Part shown: piece by piece, positions 51,910 to 60,877 of the stretch
Layout of the letters: each line of letters begins with the position of its first letter
Position numbering within the stretch: position 1 is the first letter of the stretch
NCBI GenBank assembly: GCA_020850325.1
Contig: JADZEW010000035.1
Coordinates: 124,001 to 188,000 of the forward strand
Source: Methanoregulaceae archaeon
Lineage (GTDB): Bacteria > Armatimonadota > Fimbriimonadia > Fimbriimonadales > Fimbriimonadaceae
DNA length: 64,000 bases
Direction: 5' to 3'
Notes under the pieces: generated by a model
What the model was told of the DNA's origin: nothing
Database searches by the model: none
Seen by the model: only the letters and a program-made list of their open reading frames with translations
Position numbers and translations under genes: made by a program

Positions 51910-52643
51910 AACGAATCGTACGTCGGGTGGGGGTGATTTGCTTCCGCCAACCAATCGGCAATCTCGATGACCGGAGCCGACCAGACCGGTTGCCGGACCA
52001 GCCATCGGGCGAACATGCGCACCGCCGAGGGATCGGCACCGGGACCAAAGCTGAGGATCAGCCATTGCCCTTGCGAGATCGCGATCTGCGTCACCAGCCC
52101 GAGGGCAACCGCATCCAGCGAGTCGCCTCGGTAGCATCGAAGTTCCTGAACTGACTCCAAGCCATTGAACCCGTCATGCGACGACCGGATCGTGTCGTAC
52201 TCGTCGCGCAGCGCGCCACCCAGAAGATCGTCGTTCAGCCGGACAATCGAACGGTGAACGACTTGGGGAATGACCGGCAGGCCACTCTCGCCGGTAAAGA
52301 CCTTGACCAGAGGCATCGCCGCCGAGTGGCGCCGGTCAAACATCCCGAGGAGCAACCGCTTCATCTCGAGCACCTCGTCGGCGACGGTTTCGGCGTGCAT
52401 CCGGGCGATTAAGCCATCTTCATCGGTCGCCCCCTGAAGGGCGAGGTTGCCCAACTCGACCCCTTCATTCGCCAAGTCCTGGCAGGCGGACAAGTTATCG
52501 AGGAAGGTTGGGGCGTCGAGATAGAGGGTCGCACGGAGACCCAAATCTGCGAGCACTCGCAAACTGTCGAACTGCGACCGCGTCCCTCCATCAAACGTGA
52601 GGGAGACCGCCGCCACCTTTCCGGGTGGCCAGGAAGCACTCAT
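51906..52643 (-). CDS. Polysaccharide-deacetylase (NodB) fold protein, catalytic residues missing
   Basis: 245 residues from ATG 52643 (TTG at 52667 is the alternative). The NodB fold is evident from VAAVSLTFDGGTRSQFDSLR..LADLGLRATLYLDAPTFLD, but motif 1 is TFDGG instead of TFDDG, and the metal-binding motif 2 (H[ST]xxH) is replaced by VELGNLALQGA, with no His. The end of the chain has SQGQWLILSFGPGADPSAVRM, the place of the fifth motif. It is probably a non-catalytic carbohydrate-binding relative. No signal peptide. Coupled to the DUF2314 gene. Confidence 0.75.
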   Translation of the reverse strand: MSASWPPGKVAAVSLTFDGGTRSQFDSLRVLADLGLRATLYLDAPTFLDNLSACQDLANEGVELGNLALQGATDEDGLIARMHAETVADEVLEMKRLLLGMFDRRHSAAMPLVKVFTGESGLPVIPQVVHRSIVRLNDDLLGGALRDEYDTIRSSHDGFNGLESVQELRCYRGDSLDAVALGLVTQIAISQGQWLILSFGPGADPSAVRMFARWLVRQPVWSAPVIEIADWLAEANHPHPTYDSL

Positions 52644-52700
52644 CAATATAGTTTGGACGTTCCCCAAACGGCGAGCGTCGCGCTAGGGGAGTTTACGGGA

Positions 52701-53573
52701 TCAGTCGAACATGCTCGCCGCAAACTCGGCCGGCTTGAAGTCCTTCAAGTCCTCGACCTTCTCGCCAACGCCGATCAGCTTGATCGGCACCTTGAAGCGG
52801 TCGTACACGCCAAGCAATGCGCCGCCCCGCGCGGTTCCGTCGAGCTTAGTCAGCACCAAACCGGTCACCGCCGCGGATTTGATGAACTCCTCGGCCTGCC
52901 GAATCGCATTTTGGCCGGTGTTTGCGTCAAGGACCAGTAGAACTTCGTCGGGCGGACGCCCCAGCGCTTTCTCGGTGACCCGAGCCACCTTGCGTAGTTC
53001 TCCCATCAGGTTCTCCTTGCTGTGCTGACGCCCCGCAGTATCGGCAAGCACGAACTCGATCCCACGCGCCTTCGCCGCCTGTACCGCGTCGAAGATCACC
53101 GATCCTGAGTCCGAGCCCGGCTGGGAGCGGACGATCTCGACCCCGATCCGGCTGGCCCACGTCTCCAGCTGCTCGATCGCTGCGGCGCGGTAAGTGTCGC
53201 CCGCCGCCAGAATCACACTGAAGCCCTTACGCTTGAGGAGGTGGGCGACCTTCGCGATCGTGGTCGTCTTGCCGACTCCGTTCACGCCGACAAACAGATA
53301 AACCGTCGGCTCCTCGTCGCTCACGATCAATCCGCGCGCTCCGGGTTGACGAAGCCTATCGGTGATCGACTGCTTCAGCCGGTCCTTGATCGCATCGGGT
53401 TCGGTTACCTTTTCATCGCGGACGGCTCGCCTGAGTTCGTCGAGAATCGCGTGGGCGGTAAGAACATGCGTGTCGGTCTGGAGCAGCGCCTCTTCAAGCT
53501 CCTCGTACAGATGCTCATCGATCACTCCCCGGCCGAGCATCCGGTCTACTTGCTCCATCAATCGTCGAAACAC
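52701..53573 (-). CDS. ftsY: Signal recognition particle receptor FtsY
   Basis: 290 residues from GTG 53573. SRP GTPase that delivers nascent membrane proteins to the translocon. Helical N domain (residues 1-80) then the G domain: VGVNGVGKTTTIAKVAHLL, DTYRAAAIEQL, LADTAGRQHSKENLMGEL, LTKLDGTARGGALLGV and the C-terminal GVGEKVEDLKDFKPAEF. The acidic A domain found in E. coli is absent, as in many bacteria. An essential housekeeping gene standing alone here. Confidence 0.96.
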   Translation of the reverse strand: MFRRLMEQVDRMLGRGVIDEHLYEELEEALLQTDTHVLTAHAILDELRRAVRDEKVTEPDAIKDRLKQSITDRLRQPGARGLIVSDEEPTVYLFVGVNGVGKTTTIAKVAHLLKRKGFSVILAAGDTYRAAAIEQLETWASRIGVEIVRSQPGSDSGSVIFDAVQAAKARGIEFVLADTAGRQHSKENLMGELRKVARVTEKALGRPPDEVLLVLDANTGQNAIRQAEEFIKSAAVTGLVLTKLDGTARGGALLGVYDRFKVPIKLIGVGEKVEDLKDFKPAEFAASMFD

Positions 53574-53662
53574 GCCATGAGGGTGGCATATTCTTGCGCC
53601 GTTGCGGGCAAATGGTCTACGAGGCGCGAATCGGGCTGAGCGAATCTGCCAAGATTATTCCG

Positions 53663-54760
53663 ATGTCCACCGCCGCCCCTTCGCGTCTGCTCAGCTTGAA
53701 CTCCGCCTTAGACGCGTGGGGGATCGATGCCTTCCTCGCATGGCACCCGGTCACGATGGGCTACCTCCACAACTTCCACGAGGGCGCTATCGAGCGCTTT
53801 ATGGCGCTGGGACTGCACCGCGACGGGCGTTCGGCGATCATTTGCCCGTCTCTCTCCGCAACGCAAGCCGCCCGCGCCGGCATCAAGGACATCCGTAGCT
53901 GGCGCGATGGCGAAGACCCCCTCGCCCTGTTCATGCAGCTTGCCGAAGAGTGGAATCTGAAATCGGCGATCATCGCCGTCGATGACGAAATGCCCGCCCA
54001 CATGCTGCTCGCGATGCAAATGGCGCTTCCCGCCGCGCTCTTCCGCACCGGGGGCGAGATTCTGGGCAGCCTCATGCGGGTCAAGGCCGAAGACGAGCTG
54101 AACCTCATGCGTCGCGCTGCCCGCATCGCCGACGAGGCCTACGTTTCGCTCCTCGGGTCGGTGAAGGCTGGCTTGACCGAGCGCCAAGTGGATCACATCC
54201 TGCGCAACGAAATGGCCCGGCTTGGCGGAGAGCCGACCTTCTGCATCATCGCCGCCGGGGCCAATGGGGCCGAGCCGCACCACCTGAGCGACGACACCGT
54301 TCTCACAGAGGGCGACGTCGTCATCATGGACTTCGGCTGCCATGTCGAAGGGTATCAGAGCGACGTCACCCGCACGATCGCGATCGGCAGCGCCTCCGAT
54401 GAAGCGAAGAAGGTCTACCGAATCGTTTACGACGCCCACATGGCGGGACGTCGAGCAATCGGGCCGTCCGTGCCCGCGGAGCACATCGACGCCGCGGCAC
54501 GCGAGGTGATCGCGGGAGCCGGATACGGCGAGTACTTCATGCACCGCCTCGGCCACGGCATCGGACGCAAGGGCCACGAGGAACCGTTCATCATCGCGGG
54601 CAACGCCAGCCCCGTCGAGGTTGGCCACTGCTTCAGCATCGAGCCCGGCATCTACCTGCCCGGGAAGTTTGGGGTGCGCATCGAGAACATCGTGACGGTG
54701 ACGCCCGACGGCCACGAATCGCTGAACGCGGAGCCCCCAGCCGAACTGCCGATCGTCTAA
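53663..54760 (+). CDS. Xaa-Pro aminopeptidase (M24 family)
   Basis: 365 residues from ATG 53663; the open frame continues upstream through the ftsY start region. The creatinase N-terminal domain is followed by the pita-bread metallopeptidase domain with the five metal ligands: two Asp in VVIMDFGCHVEGYQSDVTRT, His in FMHRLGHGIGRKGHE, and Glu in FSIEPGIYLP and FGVRIENIV. It cleaves N-terminal residues preceding proline. Its stop codon is shared with the convergent glycosyltransferase stop (CTAA). Functional link to hydroxyproline use would make sense but is inference. Confidence 0.92.
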   Translation: MSTAAPSRLLSLNSALDAWGIDAFLAWHPVTMGYLHNFHEGAIERFMALGLHRDGRSAIICPSLSATQAARAGIKDIRSWRDGEDPLALFMQLAEEWNLKSAIIAVDDEMPAHMLLAMQMALPAALFRTGGEILGSLMRVKAEDELNLMRRAARIADEAYVSLLGSVKAGLTERQVDHILRNEMARLGGEPTFCIIAAGANGAEPHHLSDDTVLTEGDVVIMDFGCHVEGYQSDVTRTIAIGSASDEAKKVYRIVYDAHMAGRRAIGPSVPAEHIDAAAREVIAGAGYGEYFMHRLGHGIGRKGHEEPFIIAGNASPVEVGHCFSIEPGIYLPGKFGVRIENIVTVTPDGHESLNAEPPAELPIV

Positions 54761-55851
54761 CGACCGGCGGCGCGCTGGTACACGCCTTCCAATCGGTCCA
54801 CCATGTGGCCTAGCGTGAACTTCTGCTCGACGATCGTGCGACCGAGCGCGCCCATCTGAAGGCGCTCCGGCTCGTTCTCCAACAGATAGTTGACCGCCTC
54901 TGCAAGCTCATCGGGGCGCAGATCCACAAGCAGCCCAGTCTGCTGGTGGCGCACCACCTCGGGAAGCCCGCCAATCCGCGAAGCCACAACCGCCTTGCCT
55001 CGCGCCATCGCCTCGATGGCGGCAATACCGAATGTCTCCTGGTGCGAGGGCATCGTCGAAAAGTCGAATGCATCGAGCAACCGCGGAACATCGTGGCGAA
55101 CGCCGGTCATCGTCAGGTTATTTTCGATCCCCGCGGATTGAACGGCGTCGTTGAACTCTTCGGCGAAGTGCTCTTCGATGCGCCCCACGAACATGAGGTG
55201 GGTGTTCGGATGCTCTTTCAGCACATCGCGCACGGCTTCGATCATGAGGAGGTGGCCCTTTTCGCGGCACACTCGCCCGACGAGCCCCACAATCCGCTTC
55301 TCCGAACCGAGGCCAAACTCCTCGCGCACCGCCTGCGGATCATAGCGGTCGTACTCGATGAAGTCGGTGCCGTTGTAGACGGTGTCGATGTACTTGTCCC
55401 GAATTCCGCGGCCGTGGAGCATGCCGCGAACATAGTTGCTCACCGCCACCAACCGATTGCGGCGTCGCGCCATTCGCTTGTAAATCTGGTCGTGGTTCGC
55501 GATATGGACGGTCGCCACGGCAGGGCGCCCCATGAGGGCACCGGAAATCGCCCCAAAGTAGGTCGCTCGCGTCAGGTGGGTGTGGACGAGGTCGAAGCCG
55601 CCGGAGCGGAACCGGCGCATCAGCAACCCCGTTGTGCGAAACCACCCCGCCCCCTTCATATCGGTTTCGTGAACCGGGATGCAGAACTCGCGGCACTGGT
55701 CACCCAACCAGCCCCCTTTCGGGCACACGATTTCCACGGTATGGCCCCGATCCATCAAATGGCGGGACAAATGGAGGACGTGCTTTTCTGCGCCCGACGT
55801 GGTCGAGCTCGAAATGACCTGCAGTACCTTCAATGGTTTGGCGTCGGTCAT
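54757..55851 (-). CDS. Glycosyltransferase family 4 protein
   Basis: 364 residues, GT-B fold. N-terminal domain: KVLQVISSSTTSGAEKHVLH with the acceptor-side GAE motif, then HTHLTRATYFGAISGALMGR. C-terminal donor domain: GLVGRVCREKGHLLMIEAV, DVPRLLDAFDFSTMPSHQE and the EX7E motif in ETFGIAAIEAMARGKAVVAS. It transfers a nucleotide-activated sugar, probably in surface glycan or lipid glycosylation. AGAGGTG shortly before ATG serves as RBS. It stands alone, divergent from ftsK. Confidence 0.92.
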   Translation of the reverse strand: MTDAKPLKVLQVISSSTTSGAEKHVLHLSRHLMDRGHTVEIVCPKGGWLGDQCREFCIPVHETDMKGAGWFRTTGLLMRRFRSGGFDLVHTHLTRATYFGAISGALMGRPAVATVHIANHDQIYKRMARRRNRLVAVSNYVRGMLHGRGIRDKYIDTVYNGTDFIEYDRYDPQAVREEFGLGSEKRIVGLVGRVCREKGHLLMIEAVRDVLKEHPNTHLMFVGRIEEHFAEEFNDAVQSAGIENNLTMTGVRHDVPRLLDAFDFSTMPSHQETFGIAAIEAMARGKAVVASRIGGLPEVVRHQQTGLLVDLRPDELAEAVNYLLENEPERLQMGALGRTIVEQKFTLGHMVDRLEGVYQRAAGR

Positions 55852-55908
55852 GGCACCTCTAATCCGTGAGCTGATTAGGCGATTCTACCAGTAACGCATC
55901 ATTGTAAG

Positions 55909-55914
55909 GCTATA
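55909..55914 (+). promoter_or_regulatory. -10 box of ftsK
   Basis: A perfect TATAAT in the ftsK leader, about 48 bases before ATG 55963, so this mRNA has a leader of roughly 40 nt. The exact coordinate is approximate by one or two bases. Confidence 0.5.
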
Positions 55915-55962
55915 ATGCGTCGTTATCGCTAGGACGGCGATTCCATACGTAAAGAGTCACGG

Positions 55963-58152
55963 ATGAAGGCCCCACGCACGCCTGCCCCGGCTCGGAAGCG
56001 CTCCGAGCCTGATCTGTCGCATCGGCTGTACGACATTCTCGCCGTCGTCGCGTTTGCCCTTGCCCTAATCACTGTCTTGTCCCTCATCTTCCAGCACACG
56101 GGGGTGGTTGGCCAAGCCATCGGTAGCGGATTCCGCGCGCTGTTCGGCACCGGATCTTGGATCGTGCCCATCTTCTTCGCCGTTCTTGGCTGGGGCCTGC
56201 TCACCGGAAAGCGCAAGCTCGAGATCACCCACTTCGGCCTCGGCCTGGCGATCATCTTTGCGTCGATCCTCGGATTTCTGGCCCGCGAGCGAGGAGGCGA
56301 CTTCTTCGACCTCGAGGTTGTCGGCGCGTCGGGTGGATACGTAGGGGCGGTCGTGGGGTGGCTCTTCGACGTTGCGCTCGGTTCGGCGAAGTTCGTTGGG
56401 TTGGGCGCGGTTACCCTCATCGGTCTTGTGCTCTGCGTGCGCATGCCGCTGTTCCACCTGCTGAAGCGCGCCCAGAACAAGGCGGTCGACGCCCGCGATG
56501 CTCGCACCGCGACTCCCAAGCCCGAACGCGCTCGAGCCGTCGTCAATATCCCCGAAACCGATGCCCTTCCCGAGCCGGCTCGCCAGCGAGCCAAGCCCAT
56601 CGTTCGTGAAACCGCTCCGGTCCCGACCGCGATCGAGTCGCCGGGACCGAAAGAAGGCTATCAGCTGCCCCCGGTTAACTTGCTCGCAGAACCGATTCTC
56701 AAAACCAAGCGCTCGGCCCAGGAGATTCAGGCAAACATCGAGACACTGGAGTCCACCCTCGAGGAGTTCGGCGTCGATGCTAACGTCGTCGAAATCGCCA
56801 CCGGCCCGACGGTGACGCGCTTCGAAATCCAGCTCGGCCCCGGCATCCGCGTCGCCCGCATCACCGCGCTCGCCGACAACATCGCGATGAACCTCGCCGC
56901 TTCGCACGTCCGCGTGGAAGCCCCGATTCCCGGCAAGGCCGCGATCGGCGTTGAAGTCCCGAACTCGGCCCCCAGCATGGTCACGCTCCGCGAAGTCCTA
57001 GACAATCGCGAGTTTATGGAAAATCCCTCGCGGCTGATCGTCGGCCTCGGCCAAGACGTGTCGGGCATCAACCGTTACGCCGACATCACCCGAATGCCCC
57101 ACATGCTCATCGGCGGCGCAACCAACAGCGGCAAGAGTATCGGCCTCGCCAGCATCATCATGAGCCTCCTGATGCGCAACACGCCGAAGGATCTCAAGTT
57201 CGTCATGATCGACCCCAAGCGGGTCGAACTCGCCCTCTTCGATGGCATTCCTCACCTGCTCTGTCCGGTCATCAAGGATGTCAAAGAAGCCCCCGGCGTT
57301 TTGCGCGCCGTTTGGCGCGAGATGGATCGCCGCTACGACCTGCTGAGCGAGCACGGCATGCGCAACATCGACGGCTGGAATGCCAAAGCAAGCTTCCAAG
57401 ACCGCATGCCGTACATCGTCGTCGTCATCGACGAGTTGGCTGACCTGATGATCCAAGCCCGGGCGGAGGTCGAGACCTCGATTGTGCGGATTGCGCAGCT
57501 CGCCCGCGCCGTCGGCATCCACCTCGTCATCGCCACCCAGCGTCCCTCCGTCGACGTGATCACCGGCACGATCAAGGCGAATATTCCGTCGCGCGTCGCC
57601 TTCGCCGTGTCCGCCCAAGTGGACTCGCGCACGATTCTCGACACCAAGGGCGCGGAAGATCTGATCGGCCGGGGCGACATGCTCTACATGCCCATCGATG
57701 CCTCGAAGCCGATGCGTGTTCAGGGCTGCTACGTATCGGAGAAAGAAATCGAGGCGGTATGCGAGTTCTGGCGCAAGCAAGAGCGCCCCACCTATGTTCT
57801 CCAGCCGATCATCGAAGCCGCCAACCGTGGCGAACGTGGGGGCGACGATGGCGGTGACAGCGAGAGCGATCCGCTATGGGAAGAAGCCGTGATGTTCGTC
57901 GCTGAGCGTGGACAGGCCTCGACCTCGATGCTCCAGCGCAAGTTCTCGATCGGTTTTCAGCGAGCCTCGCGACTGCTCGACATGATGGAAGAACGCACCA
58001 TCGTCGGCCCTCGGGACGGTCCCCGACCCCGCGAAGTCCTGGTCGACGTGTACGAGGCCGAGACTATTTTCGGACGCAACTCTGCCCCAGCGGGCGCAGG
58101 GATCCGGCGCGACTTGCTCGAGGATGATGAAGAATCGCTCGGACCTGACTAG
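55963..58152 (+). CDS. ftsK: DNA translocase FtsK/SpoIIIE
   Basis: 729 residues. Four membrane helices in residues 25-170, a charged/Pro linker (170-240), then the motor: alpha/beta domains with the Walker A MLIGGATNSGKSIGLAS, MIDPKRVELALFDGIPHLLC, VVVIDELADLMIQA (Walker B), RAVGIHLVIATQRPSVDVITG and VSAQVDSRTILDTKGAEDL. The C-terminal gamma winged helix that reads polar DNA motifs is present (RGQASTSMLQRKFSIGFQRA). Pumps chromosome termini through the division septum and activates Xer recombination. The linker is shorter than in E. coli. Confidence 0.97.
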   Translation: MKAPRTPAPARKRSEPDLSHRLYDILAVVAFALALITVLSLIFQHTGVVGQAIGSGFRALFGTGSWIVPIFFAVLGWGLLTGKRKLEITHFGLGLAIIFASILGFLARERGGDFFDLEVVGASGGYVGAVVGWLFDVALGSAKFVGLGAVTLIGLVLCVRMPLFHLLKRAQNKAVDARDARTATPKPERARAVVNIPETDALPEPARQRAKPIVRETAPVPTAIESPGPKEGYQLPPVNLLAEPILKTKRSAQEIQANIETLESTLEEFGVDANVVEIATGPTVTRFEIQLGPGIRVARITALADNIAMNLAASHVRVEAPIPGKAAIGVEVPNSAPSMVTLREVLDNREFMENPSRLIVGLGQDVSGINRYADITRMPHMLIGGATNSGKSIGLASIIMSLLMRNTPKDLKFVMIDPKRVELALFDGIPHLLCPVIKDVKEAPGVLRAVWREMDRRYDLLSEHGMRNIDGWNAKASFQDRMPYIVVVIDELADLMIQARAEVETSIVRIAQLARAVGIHLVIATQRPSVDVITGTIKANIPSRVAFAVSAQVDSRTILDTKGAEDLIGRGDMLYMPIDASKPMRVQGCYVSEKEIEAVCEFWRKQERPTYVLQPIIEAANRGERGGDDGGDSESDPLWEEAVMFVAERGQASTSMLQRKFSIGFQRASRLLDMMEERTIVGPRDGPRPREVLVDVYEAETIFGRNSAPAGAGIRRDLLEDDEESLGPD

Positions 58153-58204
58153 AGTTGTCAGTTCTTGCGCAATCCCCAGCTAACATCAGCAAGCACTGAC
58201 CCGT

Positions 58205-59626
58205 ATGACTCAGAATAGGCTAGACGTGAATCACCCTCCCATCATTCAAGGCGGCATGGGCGTTGCCATCTCCAACTGGACCCTCGCGCGAGCGGTGGCT
58301 ATAGAAGGTCAGATGGGCGTGGTTAGTGGCACCGGTATCGACACGGTGCTCACTCGTCGTCTTCAGTTAGGGGATATCGGCGGCCACATTCGCCGAGCGT
58401 TTGACCACTTCCCTATCCCGGAGATTGCCGAGCAGGTTTGGGAGCGCTACTTCGTTGCCGGGGGCAAAGACCCCGACGTGCCGTTCAAGTCGAAGCCCGT
58501 CCCCGGCATCAAGGCCCCCAAGGCTTTTACCGACCTCGTCATCCTCGCCAACTACGTCGAGGTCTTCTTGGCGAAAGAGGGCCATCCCGGCGTTGTCGGG
58601 CTCAACCTGCTCGAGAAAATTCAGATTCCTAACGTGGCCTCGCTCTACGGAGCCATGCTCGCAGGCGTGGACTACGTGATCATGGGCGCAGGCATCCCCC
58701 GCGCGATCCCCAAGATCCTCGATCATCTCAGCGCGGGCACGCCGGCGGAGATGGAGATCAATGTGACTGGCTCAGAAGCCGGTGCCACCGATACACGAGT
58801 CCGCCTCGATCCCTCGGATTACCTCGGCGGCGAATTGAAGAGGCCGAACTTCCTCGCTGTGGTCTCATCGACGATGCTCGGCCAGCTGCTCGCGAAGCGC
58901 GCGGAGCGACCGGTCGATGGATTCGTGATCGAAGGCGCGACCGCGGGCGGCCACAATGCTCCGCCTCGGGGCCAGTACGAGCTTAATGAGCGCGGTGAAC
59001 CGATTTACACCGAAAAGGACCAGCCCGATCTCGCGAAGTTCCGGGAGTACGGCCTCCCTTTTTGGATGGCTGGCTCGTACGCTTCTCGCCTCAGGGAGGC
59101 CCAGGCTGAGGGTGCCGTTGGCGTACAAGTGGGTACCGCCTTCGCCTATTGCGAAGAGTCAGGATTGCGACCTGACCTTCGCGCCCAAGTGATCCAGCAG
59201 GTCCGAGCGGGCACGGTCGACGTGTTCACCGATCCGCTGGCTTCACCGACCGGCTTCCCCTTTAAAGTCGTTCAGCAGGCGGGCACCATGTCTGATCCCG
59301 CCGCTTATGGCGAGCGCACGCGAATCTGCGACCTTGGCTACCTGCGAGAAGCTTATCGAACTCCGGACGGCAAAATCGGCTATCGATGCGCCTCCGAGCC
59401 AGACGAGGACTACATCGAGAAGGGCGGCGATGTCGCCGAGCTCTCGGGTCGCAAGTGCCTCTGCAATGGCCTGATGGCGACGGCGGGAATGCCGCAGCTG
59501 CGCAAGGGCGTCATCGAGCCGCCGATCATCACCTCGGGTGACGATGTGGTGAACCTCGGCCGCTTCTTGCCGGAAGGCAAGGACAGCTACACCGCCGCCG
59601 ATGTAATCGCGAAGTTGTTGGCCTGA
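58205..59626 (+). CDS. Nitronate monooxygenase-like FMN enzyme
   Basis: 473 residues, longer than simple NMOs (~320-370). TIM-barrel flavoprotein start PPIIQGGMGVAISNWTLARAVA, GVDYVIMGAGIPRAIP, the FMN/catalytic loop VIEGATAGGHNAPPRG, GVQVGTAFAYCEESGLRPD and SPTGFPFKVVQQAGTM. A Cys-rich insertion (RKCLCNGLMATAGMPQL) is seen near the end. Such long forms are related to PfaD-type enoyl-reductase-like proteins, so the substrate is uncertain. RBS not obvious. Confidence 0.88.
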   Translation: MTQNRLDVNHPPIIQGGMGVAISNWTLARAVAIEGQMGVVSGTGIDTVLTRRLQLGDIGGHIRRAFDHFPIPEIAEQVWERYFVAGGKDPDVPFKSKPVPGIKAPKAFTDLVILANYVEVFLAKEGHPGVVGLNLLEKIQIPNVASLYGAMLAGVDYVIMGAGIPRAIPKILDHLSAGTPAEMEINVTGSEAGATDTRVRLDPSDYLGGELKRPNFLAVVSSTMLGQLLAKRAERPVDGFVIEGATAGGHNAPPRGQYELNERGEPIYTEKDQPDLAKFREYGLPFWMAGSYASRLREAQAEGAVGVQVGTAFAYCEESGLRPDLRAQVIQQVRAGTVDVFTDPLASPTGFPFKVVQQAGTMSDPAAYGERTRICDLGYLREAYRTPDGKIGYRCASEPDEDYIEKGGDVAELSGRKCLCNGLMATAGMPQLRKGVIEPPIITSGDDVVNLGRFLPEGKDSYTAADVIAKLLA

Positions 59627-59647
59627 TTACGCTTGTTCGCGGAATTG

Positions 59648-59677
59648 TTGGCATTTCCGACGATCTTGCCCTATACT
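59648..59677 (+). promoter_or_regulatory. Promoter of the poly-C lipoprotein gene, leaderless
   Basis: TTGGCA (59648-59653), 18-nt spacer, TATACT (59672-59677), ending 6 nt before ATG 59684. Supports this start and not the upstream one in the open frame. Confidence 0.6.
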
Positions 59678-59683
59678 GGGGCC

Positions 59684-60877
59684 ATGAGTACCTGCCATTC
59701 AGCTCGCTTAGGCTCAGCACTGGGCTTGTTCCTGCTCGCCAGTGGGTGTAGCTTTCTCGCCCCCCCCCCCGCAACGGCACCGTTGAGTGATGAGATCATC
59801 GCTCACGGGTGGTTAAGCTGCACGGTCGATGACTTGGTCTCCGGCACTCACATCTACACCCACCCTTATCAATCATTGCCCCAGTACGGGGCAAACGCTG
59901 AAATCGTCGACACGAATGCCACCAAGTTGACTCTGTCCCGAACAGCAAGCCGGAAGGGCAACAGCACTCCGGCACTAAAAGGTGAGAACACGTCGGCCAT
60001 TTGGTTGATCAGATATGAACTCCGGAGGAGCACCCCCGTGTCCTCGCCCAGTGACGTAATCCTTCGCTATTCGCTTGTTGCAAACACATCATTGTCCTTG
60101 ACCGTTGAGCACAACGCCGCAGGCACGAAAGCAAGCGGATTCGCCGAAATCGCAGAACCTAAGCTCGATTCGGGGCCGAAGACAATCGAAGGGATTCAAA
60201 CGTTCAGTCACTCGGGCACGACAACAGTCAAGTCGCACAGACGGATCCATAATGCTGTCTGGGAGACATATGGAGACGGTAGTAGGACGTTCCTTGATCT
60301 GGACATGCCCTCAATCAAGGCAGTGGTCTCTGCACGAACCGGGGGGTCCGGAGGGAACACAACCGTTGCAGTCGCTGCTGGGACCGGAGTGCTCAAGTTG
60401 TATCCGTCGTCGTTCTCGACGGCCATCCCAACGAACATTATCACGGGGACCATCAACACTCCGCTAGAAATGTGCTTCGTCGATATCTTCTCGACGAGCG
60501 GTGCGCCCCTGTCATTCTATAGCGCACCGGTCGATTCTTCAACGGGATATGAGGTCTTGCTCGATGAGGGCGCAGGGTCGTATCGCGCCTACTTTCACGT
60601 ACCAGGATCGTTGCGCAAAAGGATCGACATCAATTATGACCCTTCGACGGGATTGAGCGGAGTTAACGTCACCTTGCTCTATGGAGACCTCGATGGTGAC
60701 AACTACGTCTCCCAAGCCGAATCCGACTTCGTTGCAAGCAAGGTCGGATTACCAGCGATCTACAGCAATAGTGAAGATGACTATGACATTTGTCGAGCCG
60801 ACTTTGACAAGGACGGCGAGATCACTTCATCTGATGCTGCCGTTGCTGCCGCTAACGTAGGGGTCAGTGGTGACTAG
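59684..60877 (+). CDS. Secreted lipoprotein with dockerin-like C-terminus and poly-C tract
   Basis: 397 residues from ATG 59684. Lipoprotein signal SALGLFLLASGC, immediately followed by FLAPPP encoded by an uninterrupted run of eleven C (59760-59770). A beta-rich middle of unknown type follows. At the end there are two dockerin/EF-hand-like repeats: LYGDLDGDNYVSQAESDFVA and CRADFDKDGEITSSDAAVAA. The dockerin could bind a cohesin partner or calcium. Codon use is more A+T-rich than neighbours, and the next gene shares this, suggesting acquisition as a pair. A change in the C run would shift the frame soon after the lipid Cys. Confidence 0.82.
   Translation: MSTCHSARLGSALGLFLLASGCSFLAPPPATAPLSDEIIAHGWLSCTVDDLVSGTHIYTHPYQSLPQYGANAEIVDTNATKLTLSRTASRKGNSTPALKGENTSAIWLIRYELRRSTPVSSPSDVILRYSLVANTSLSLTVEHNAAGTKASGFAEIAEPKLDSGPKTIEGIQTFSHSGTTTVKSHRRIHNAVWETYGDGSRTFLDLDMPSIKAVVSARTGGSGGNTTVAVAAGTGVLKLYPSSFSTAIPTNIITGTINTPLEMCFVDIFSTSGAPLSFYSAPVDSSTGYEVLLDEGAGSYRAYFHVPGSLRKRIDINYDPSTGLSGVNVTLLYGDLDGDNYVSQAESDFVASKVGLPAIYSNSEDDYDICRADFDKDGEITSSDAAVAAANVGVSGD
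59760..59770 (+). repeat. Homopolymeric tract of 11 C in a coding region
   Basis: Eleven consecutive C residues in the codons just after the lipobox Cys of the lipoprotein gene. Tracts of this length are prone to slipped-strand changes. Confidence 0.9.

Noticed and set aside
51912-52137. Upstream extension of the DUF2314 frame
   Set aside because: It overlaps the deacetylase-fold gene, and the GTG overlapping that gene's stop gives a sensible membrane anchor start.
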